Source of the DNA: CAYLZN01 sp964387935
GTDB taxonomy: Bacteria > Acidobacteriota > Vicinamibacteria > Vicinamibacterales > JAFNAJ01
NCBI GenBank assembly: GCA_964387935.1
Contig: CAYLZN010000216.1
Span: 1 to 10,280 of the forward strand
DNA length: 10,280 bases
Reading direction: 5' to 3'
This document shows positions 8,717 to 10,280 of this stretch, one piece after another. The notes below the pieces were generated by a model. It did not search any database. It was not told the origin of the DNA and worked only from the letters and a program-made list of their open reading frames with translations. The translations under genes were made by a program, and so were the position numbers. Every line of letters starts with the position of its first letter. Positions within the stretch are counted from its first letter, which is position 1.

Positions 8717-8765
8717 ACGTGGCACCCGCTCCGACCGGCTGGCGACGCGACGCGCGGGAATCGGG

Positions 8766-10070
8766 TCAGGACGTGACCGCCGCGGCGGCCGCCGCCTTTG
8801 CGGCTTCGCCCTGGAGCCACCGGGTCGTGATGGATTTCGGCCGAGTGATCGGCAGCCCCATCGCACGGGACATGACGGCCTGCGCGCACACGCCCAGAGC
8901 GCGCGACACGCTGAAGAGCACCGTGTAGTACGGGAACTCGGTCAGGCCGTAGTGGTACAGCAGGGCGCCCGACCCGGCATCCACGTTCGGCCACGGATCC
9001 TTGATCTTCTGGATCGTCTTCAGGATGTCGGGGACCGTTTCGAACACGTGCGCGACCGTCTGGAACACCGGGTCGTCGGCGCAGTGCTGCTTGCCGAAGG
9101 CCAGGAACGCGTCGAAGCGCGGATCGGTGATGCGCAGCACCGCATGTCCGTAGCCGGGGATGACGCGACCGGCTGAGAGGGTCTCGTGCGCGTAGGCCTG
9201 GATCTGCGCCTTGGTGGGACTGCCGCCGAACTTCTTGTTGGTTTCGAGCACCCAGGCCAGGCATTCCTGGTTGGCCAGGCCGTGCAGGGGACCGGCAAGG
9301 CCGTTCAGCCCGGCCGACAGCGAGTAGTAGAGGTCCGACAACGCCGAGTTCACCGTGGCCGTCGTCATCGCGCTCACGTTGCCGCTCTCGTGATCGCAGT
9401 GCAGGACCAGGTACAGCCGCATCAGCTTGGCGAACTCGCCCTTCGGATCGGGGATGCCCAGCATCGCCGCGTAATCGGCGCCCCAATCCAGCGCCTTGTT
9501 CACGGGAATGCGCGGGCCCTTGTTGAAGCGCATCCGATACACGCCGGCGGCAATCTCCGGCAGCACGGCGATGATGTTGAGGGTATCCTCCAGCGTGGCG
9601 AGCCAGTACTCGTCCTTCTTCATGCCCGCGTCGTAGCGGTGGTGGAAGACGGATTCCTTCTCCATGACGAGGATGGCGGTATTGAGCATCACCATCGGGT
9701 GCGAGTCGGCCGGCATGGCCGACAGCACGGCCCACACGTAGTCGGGAACCTTCGCTCGCGCGCGCAGGTCGGCCTGGAGGTCGGCCAGTTCCGCTGCGCC
9801 TGGCTTTTCACCGGTCAGAAGCAGCCACAGCGTTTCCTCCGGCAGTTGCCCTGTGAGCTGGGCGACCGGGATGCCGCGGATGATCAGGCCCTTGTCTGGC
9901 GGCACCTCGGAGGTGTCGCACACCAGCGACTTCACCCCGCGCATGCCTCCGTACGCCTGCTCCAGCGTCACGTCGGAGATCTTGAGGCTGCCAGACTCCT
10001 TGGTGAGTTTCTTGACGGTCTCGCGGAGCCCGGGGACCTGCTGAGCCAGCCTGTCGTGCAGCTTTGCCAT
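8766..10070 (-). CDS. gltA: Citrate synthase, mitochondrial (eukaryotic-like) type
   Basis: 434-residue citrate synthase, condensing acetyl-CoA and oxaloacetate to citrate at the entry of the TCA cycle in the cytoplasm. Catalytic residues are H263 in GPLHGLANQE, H309 in PGYGHAVLR and D364 in PNVDAGSG. These, with H227 (HCDHESGN) and R318, R390 and R410, keep a constant offset of 11 from pig-heart numbering (H238, H274, H320, R329, D375, R401, R421), so the core aligns without gaps. Stretches such as GLAGPLHGLANQE are characteristic of the eukaryotic group, which is also known in Geobacteraceae and some other bacteria. The start at 10070 is chosen for the strong ribosome binding site; a longer reading to 10202 has no family character. 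The C-terminus ends in an Ala-rich tail. It reads toward the respiratory operon, whose NADH and quinol supply the cycle provides. Confidence 0.96.
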   Translation of the reverse strand: MAKLHDRLAQQVPGLRETVKKLTKESGSLKISDVTLEQAYGGMRGVKSLVCDTSEVPPDKGLIIRGIPVAQLTGQLPEETLWLLLTGEKPGAAELADLQADLRARAKVPDYVWAVLSAMPADSHPMVMLNTAILVMEKESVFHHRYDAGMKKDEYWLATLEDTLNIIAVLPEIAAGVYRMRFNKGPRIPVNKALDWGADYAAMLGIPDPKGEFAKLMRLYLVLHCDHESGNVSAMTTATVNSALSDLYYSLSAGLNGLAGPLHGLANQECLAWVLETNKKFGGSPTKAQIQAYAHETLSAGRVIPGYGHAVLRITDPRFDAFLAFGKQHCADDPVFQTVAHVFETVPDILKTIQKIKDPWPNVDAGSGALLYHYGLTEFPYYTVLFSVSRALGVCAQAVMSRAMGLPITRPKSITTRWLQGEAAKAAAAAAVTS

Positions 10071-10076
10071 GATGAG

Positions 10077-10085
10077 TCCTCCTCC
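10077..10085 (-). promoter_or_regulatory. Ribosome binding site of citrate synthase
   Basis: GGAGGAGGA on the minus strand, with 7 bases from its last G to the ATG at 10070. It decides for this start rather than the upstream in-frame ATG at 10202. Confidence 0.8.
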
Positions 10086-10184
10086 GACCTCGGTGTGATA
10101 CGAGCGGGGTCTGGATGTGCGTTCCGTCCGCTGAGACCGTCGCATGCCTGCGTGCTGCCGGAATGTCGCCGGTCCAGGCGCAAC

Positions 10185-10210
10185 TGATAAAATAATGCAC
10201 AAAGTGAGCC
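10185..10210 (-). promoter_or_regulatory. AT-rich patch upstream of citrate synthase, possible promoter
   Basis: Read on the minus strand this holds GTGCATTATTTTATCA, the only clearly AT-rich run in a very GC-rich window, about 115-130 bases before the gltA start. TATTTT (10189-10194) could serve as a -10 element, but I find no convincing -35 hexamer 16-18 bases upstream, so the assignment is weak. The rest of 10086-10280 holds no gene or clear signal that I can see. Confidence 0.3.
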
Positions 10211-10280
10211 AGGCGCGGTCTGGAGGCTTGCCGCCCCCCAGTTTTGGATTGAGCCCCCGAGAGTAGGCTGAGCGGCTGGT

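Noticed and set aside
8651..8866. 72-residue N-terminal extension of the kinase
   Set aside because: Arg/Pro-rich, overlaps the end of gltA and spans the hairpin. The ATG at 8650 has a good ribosome binding site.
10071..10202. 44-residue N-terminal extension of citrate synthase
   Set aside because: No similarity to the family, and the internal ATG at 10070 has a near-perfect ribosome binding site.
10226..10256. GC-rich imperfect inverted repeat followed by GTTTT on the plus strand, terminator-like
   Set aside because: Stem is broken by mismatches and there is no plus-strand gene before it to terminate.

Overview
The window is very GC-rich with dense, overlapping genes, and nearly all of it can be read as bacterial aerobic respiration. 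The most likely source is an acidobacterium (Vicinamibacteria-like) or another bacterium that pairs alternative complex III with a caa3 oxidase. That assignment is inferred from gene content and order plus the mitochondrial-type citrate synthase; no rRNA or other marker is present.

Positions 1-6957 (plus strand) are one operon-like run. It opens inside actE (monoheme cytochrome c lipoprotein), followed by actF (multi-pass quinol-site subunit). These are the last two genes of alternative complex III (ACIII), which oxidises quinol and reduces cytochrome c. Next come a small one-helix membrane protein of unnamed function, a Sco copper chaperone, and the oxidase itself: subunit II with CuA and a fused heme c domain, subunit I of the A2 type, subunit III and subunit IV. 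Several genes overlap by 8-14 bases, which suggests translational coupling. Together they carry electrons from quinol through ACIII hemes to the subunit II heme c, then CuA, heme a and the heme a3/CuB centre, where oxygen is reduced. The Sco protein and perhaps the small protein would serve assembly.

The last gene of the run, subunit IV, sits between arrays of 7-base tandem repeats. Two arrays (GGGCTCA and CTGGCAA) fill the gap before it, and a third, built on the same GGGCTCR core, fills the short convergent gap after it.

Positions 7016-10070 (minus strand) hold two genes reading toward the operon. gltA, a citrate synthase closely matching the mitochondrial type, comes first in transcription order. 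A 115-base gap with a strong hairpin separates it from a histidine-kinase-like ATPase that carries an unrecognised C-terminal domain. The remaining 210 bases are the upstream region of gltA, with one AT-rich patch that may be promoter.

I see no mobile element, CRISPR array, tRNA, rRNA or defence system. The core is a known respiratory module. The less explained parts are the small membrane protein, the repeat arrays, and the kinase with its extra domain.
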